Notes under the pieces: model-generated
Database searches by the model: none
What the model saw: only the letters and a program-made list of their open reading frames with translations
Told to the model about the DNA's origin: nothing
DNA from: Lachnospiraceae bacterium UBA1251
GTDB taxonomy: Bacteria; Bacillota; Clostridia; Lachnospirales; Lachnospiraceae
Length of the DNA stretch: 6,212 nucleotides
Assembly: GCA_002308255.1 (NCBI GenBank)
Contig: DBVZ01000075.1
Location: 7,405-13,616 of the forward strand
Direction of reading: 5' to 3'
Made by a program: the position numbers and the translations under genes
Shown here: piece by piece, positions 5,101 through 6,212 of the stretch
Numbering within the stretch: the first letter of the stretch is position 1
Layout: the number at the start of each line of letters is the position of its first letter

Positions 5101-6110
5101 AACCGGGAAAGGAAACAAAAGAAGAGGGAAATGATCTGTCGGAAAACCTGACCGAAATGGATGAGGAAGCGCCTTCCATCTTAGGACTGGTGTCGGCCGG
5201 AGAAACGAAAACGGATTATTCCGATCTGGTAAAGATCTTCAATTATGAAGGCGGTTATTACCTGGTTGAAATCGACGCGGTAAGGGATACCGCTCGGGAT
5301 ACGGTGGAGCAGCGTACACAGCTGGAGCTTGCGGCGATGAAAGAGGCTGAAAAGCCGGAAGAAAGCGCGGCGGAAACCGAGAATGAGGCGGAAGAAGCGG
5401 AAGAAGGAAGTTCATCAGCAGCTGTAGAAAGCATCAGCGATAAGATCGCGAAGCTTTATGAAAACGAGATCATCAAATATCTGGTGATCCCGGAAGGCAA
5501 GGAAGTCCCCGCCGGCCTGGATAAAGAAGTGATCATCATCAGCCAGCCGCTGGACAAGACCTATGTTTCTTCCGCAAGCGCCCTGGAAATGCTGGCAGCG
5601 CTAGGCGCGGCGGAGAATATCGCTGCGGTCGGACTGGGGGAGAAAGATGTCACGGTTCCGGAAATCGCCGAAGCGATGAAGAAAGAAGACGGCGCCGTTG
5701 CCTATGCGGGCGCTTATGACGACTGGGATCTTCGCCAGTTCATCCTGCAGAAACTGAACTTTGCCGTACAGTCTTCCGACATCCTTCCGAAAGATGAAAA
5801 AACGATCGAGGAGGATATGGAAAACCTGGTCCGTCTGGGCCAGCGTTCCGCCCAGATGGAGATGGCAATGTTCATCGACCGGAGCGAAGATGAGGCGAAC
5901 AGCCTGGCGGCAGCAGAATGGTATAAAGTGTACGGCGTTTTGTTCGGCTGTACGGAGCAGGCGGAAAAATGCTATCAGGATGTAATCGGCAAGGCCTCGG
6001 AAAAAGAAAAGGAAGAGGCGGAAGCCCTTTTGAAAACACGCGCCGAAGCGAACAGCAAAATGAAGGCGGAGGCAAAAGAAGCGGCTGAAAAACAGGCACA
6101 GGAGGGTTAA
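2106..6110 (+). CDS. Large secreted multidomain protein, probable cobalamin-regulated surface binding protein
   Basis: This 1334-residue protein lies under a cobalamin riboswitch. Order of parts: Sec signal peptide 1-29 (MRRK start, hydrophobic 11-25, cleavage likely after AFA); acidic/lysine-rich low-complexity stalk about 31-195; beta domain A1 about 214-337; beta domain B1 about 352-450; FIVAR-like helical segment 455-516; Ig-like segment 518-595; beta domain B2 about 602-737; beta domain B3 about 765-866; Pro/Glu linker 867-890; beta domain A2 about 893-998; then a region resembling the first lobe of a class III (BtuF/FhuD-like) binding protein, about 1037-1057 plus 1122-1295, interrupted by an acidic insert; and a charged helical tail to 1334. 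A1 and A2 share TTLxDGxYT and AMSxPHWI. I recall that domain in front of binding-protein lobes in clostridial ABC uptake lipoproteins. No lipobox, LPxTG or C-terminal membrane segment is visible, so it is secreted or held non-covalently. The next lipoprotein gene starts three bases after the stop. A role in surface capture of corrinoid is inferred; haem or a metal complex is an alternative. Confidence 0.9.
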   Translation: MRRKVFHNRIMTLLICLAMTVSFVLPAFASETAAEPGEQVAEATVFSEPAEEEPQAVVTEEPAAEAEPDIPETIPEERKEDPAEEPEETETAPTEEPQAAVTEETETAAPDKTATAPDQTKKDDPSAVEEKDRQTDSKKTETADTKAEKDDPSAKTAKTPAAQEKTGQTTKDAAAKAEAEKTAGSKEEKEARSLTAKSTLEEKFRIRSANAAAVDNSTTLSDGEYTDFEWLWEGGSGKARLTLTKIVVSGGKATGYFTASSDTLSHVYYLGHTSGQDDDPVYYDPATDTCGDGVKAITDQKVSFPVCLNKKTEVAMRSVAMSAPHWIQYEYTITIDDSEEEQVTALTVTNDVSGLTIRSAELAVGKNSGRTTLRMTAGDKTFTKLFLGTAADAQKDGAKTLDLSDKNVFSVSPFTANEKTDASFYSSSDQIWHDASLTVDTSAGTLTLKEGEKADYSKVEAAKAKVPKDLSIYQEVRVKTLKDALADVVEGLYASEQERVDAFADAIEKAIAALEKEKLTIKLKAVDKDTGKKISKATFTVTNEKGKTVKADSDGVYSLENGTYTIKATAKNYEDAVRKNYTPKVEETLTLELEPKEIIPKGTIIFKENTKDPSKTNLFNTTGMFKVVKGTLVSKKSRTTLTISLNGEGYHYLYKGTYEEALANGLNKKNWIKGSVNSDGKWEFVIPLGESETFIPVISISQSRLEKVEKGEEELGNAFYARQLVLDLKKKTLTAGDYDAVVDITVVSKTEKFKAKEKGKMEVVGGPNSNNYACKPTITMQDKRFSKAFVGTAKNAAKKGSKPIKLNNGKFSFEFANSYGSDGKNVTFEDKKPIAVAFYDTKEKEWADYKLTIDKAASTVTIEALKKDEEPPEEPEKPDPEQKDDSDKGTSAVDSGTTLADGVYTPKSFTFSGGTGKVIILLDKLEIKGGQAYATIRFAKPDGGAASVDRLRANGQELSGSNVFTIPVELNANNKIVARTTAMSVPHWIEYSIFIAMDEPGKETKEEGNDLSENLTEMDEEAPSILGLVSAGETKTDYSDLVKIFNYEGGYYLVEIDAVRDTARDTVEQRTQLELAAMKEAEKPEESAAETENEAEEAEEGSSSAAVESISDKIAKLYENEIIKYLVIPEGKEVPAGLDKEVIIISQPLDKTYVSSASALEMLAALGAAENIAAVGLGEKDVTVPEIAEAMKKEDGAVAYAGAYDDWDLRQFILQKLNFAVQSSDILPKDEKTIEEDMENLVRLGQRSAQMEMAMFIDRSEDEANSLAAAEWYKVYGVLFGCTEQAEKCYQDVIGKASEKEKEEAEALLKTRAEANSKMKAEAKEAAEKQAQEG
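2259..2567 (+). repeat. Low-complexity stalk with degenerate in-frame DNA repeats
   Basis: Within the Glu/Ala/Thr/Lys/Pro-rich stalk, a 14-base word GAGGAGCCGCAGGC occurs at 2259-2272 and 2388-2401 (43 codons apart, encoding EEPQAxVTEE both times). A 15-base word GACGATCCGTCCGCA occurs at 2472-2486 and 2553-2567 (27 codons apart, encoding KDDPSA both times). Both pairs keep the frame. This suggests the stalk grew by internal duplication and may vary in length between strains. The first half is strongly acidic, the second half alternates Lys with Asp/Glu. Confidence 0.7.
2745..3116 (+). repeat. Protein domain repeat copy A1 (AMSxPHWI beta domain)
   Basis: Residues 214-337 of the large protein begin VDNSTTLSDGEYT, contain SGKARLTLTKIVVSGGKA, and end with VAMSAPHWIQYEYTITID. 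They match the later copy A2 in order and spacing of motifs. A1 has about 25 extra residues near 272-298 and a cysteine pair (C290, C307) absent from A2, which could form a disulfide. H325 of the PHW motif and nearby aromatics (Y268, Y269, W326) are candidate ligand contacts. Confidence 0.75.
4782..5099 (+). repeat. Protein domain repeat copy A2 (AMSxPHWI beta domain)
   Basis: Residues 893-998 of the large protein begin VDSGTTLADGVYT, contain SGGTGKVIILLDKLEIKGG and FTIPVELN, and end TAMSVPHWIEYSIFIAMDE. This is the more canonical copy: it lacks the insert and cysteines of A1. It sits directly before the binding-protein-like lobe, the position I recall for this domain in clostridial ABC-type substrate-binding lipoproteins. 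H987 is the equivalent of H325 in A1. Confidence 0.75.
6100..6106 (+). promoter_or_regulatory. Ribosome binding site of the lipoprotein gene, inside the end of the large gene
   Basis: AGGAGGG lies within the last codons of the large gene and 7 bases before a GTG at 6114. It decides the GTG as the start, and its position just before the TAA at 6108-6110 suggests translational coupling of the two genes. Confidence 0.85.
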
Positions 6111-6113
6111 AGC

Positions 6114-6212
6114 GTGAAATGGAGAAAAATCGCCGCAGTGATCCTTGCGGCTGCAATGATTCTGGCCCTGGCGGGCTGCGGCGGAGCCGGAGGTTCAGCC
6201 GGTTCGGATCAG
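6114..6212 (+). CDS. Lipoprotein, probable substrate-binding protein (5' part only)
   Basis: The first 33 codons of a gene that continues beyond the window. It starts at GTG with an ideal ribosome binding site and encodes a lipoprotein signal: positive KWRK, a hydrophobic stretch 6-20, and the lipobox LAGC with the lipidated cysteine at position 22. A flexible Gly/Ser linker follows (GGAGGSAGSDQ). Signal peptidase II would cleave before C22, leaving the protein anchored on the outer face of the membrane. It is three bases from the large gene and shares its riboswitch, so it is probably also cobalamin-regulated. A class III binding protein or a DUF4430-type corrinoid-binding lipoprotein would fit the context, but no functional domain is inside the window. 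Confidence 0.85.
   Translation, partial: MKWRKIAAVILAAAMILALAGCGGAGGSAGSDQ

Overview
The window looks like chromosome of a gut- or rumen-type Firmicute (Clostridia or a close relative). The evidence is strong AGGAG ribosome binding sites, an ECF-type vitamin transporter with short intergenic gaps, a Gram-positive secretory signal peptide, a lipoprotein signal on the next gene, and a surface-protein domain style that I associate with Lachnospiraceae and Oscillospiraceae. GC is in the mid-50s by eye. No phage, IS, CRISPR, tRNA or rRNA sequence was seen.

Layout, all genes on the + strand. Bases 1-60 may hold the last codons of an upstream gene whose TGA overlaps the next ATG. Bases 57-752 encode an ECF transporter substrate-binding (S) membrane protein, and 784-1680 encode the EcfT coupling protein; no ATPase gene lies in the window. 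The 425-base gap 1681-2105 is fully used: a GC-rich hairpin (probable terminator of the ECF operon), a near-consensus sigma-A promoter (TTGACA-17-TATTAT), a cobalamin riboswitch (about 1768-1959), an expression platform with a probable antiterminator and an intrinsic terminator, and the ribosome binding site of the next gene. Bases 2106-6110 encode a 1334-residue secreted multidomain protein. A lipoprotein gene starts at 6114 and runs off the window end.

The central idea is a corrinoid-responsive uptake locus. The riboswitch gives direct sequence evidence that the large exported protein and probably the lipoprotein are made when cobalamin is scarce. The large protein combines an acidic, Glu/Thr/Lys/Ala-rich stalk, two copies of a beta domain with the motif AMSxPHWI, three more related beta domains, a FIVAR-like helical segment, an Ig-like segment, and a C-terminal region resembling only the first lobe of a BtuF/FhuD-type (class III) periplasmic binding protein. 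I infer that it captures corrinoid (or a related tetrapyrrole or metal complex) at the cell surface and passes it to a lipoprotein and membrane transporter. The ECF S/T pair is a candidate partner, but it is a separate transcription unit and its substrate is not shown by its sequence alone.
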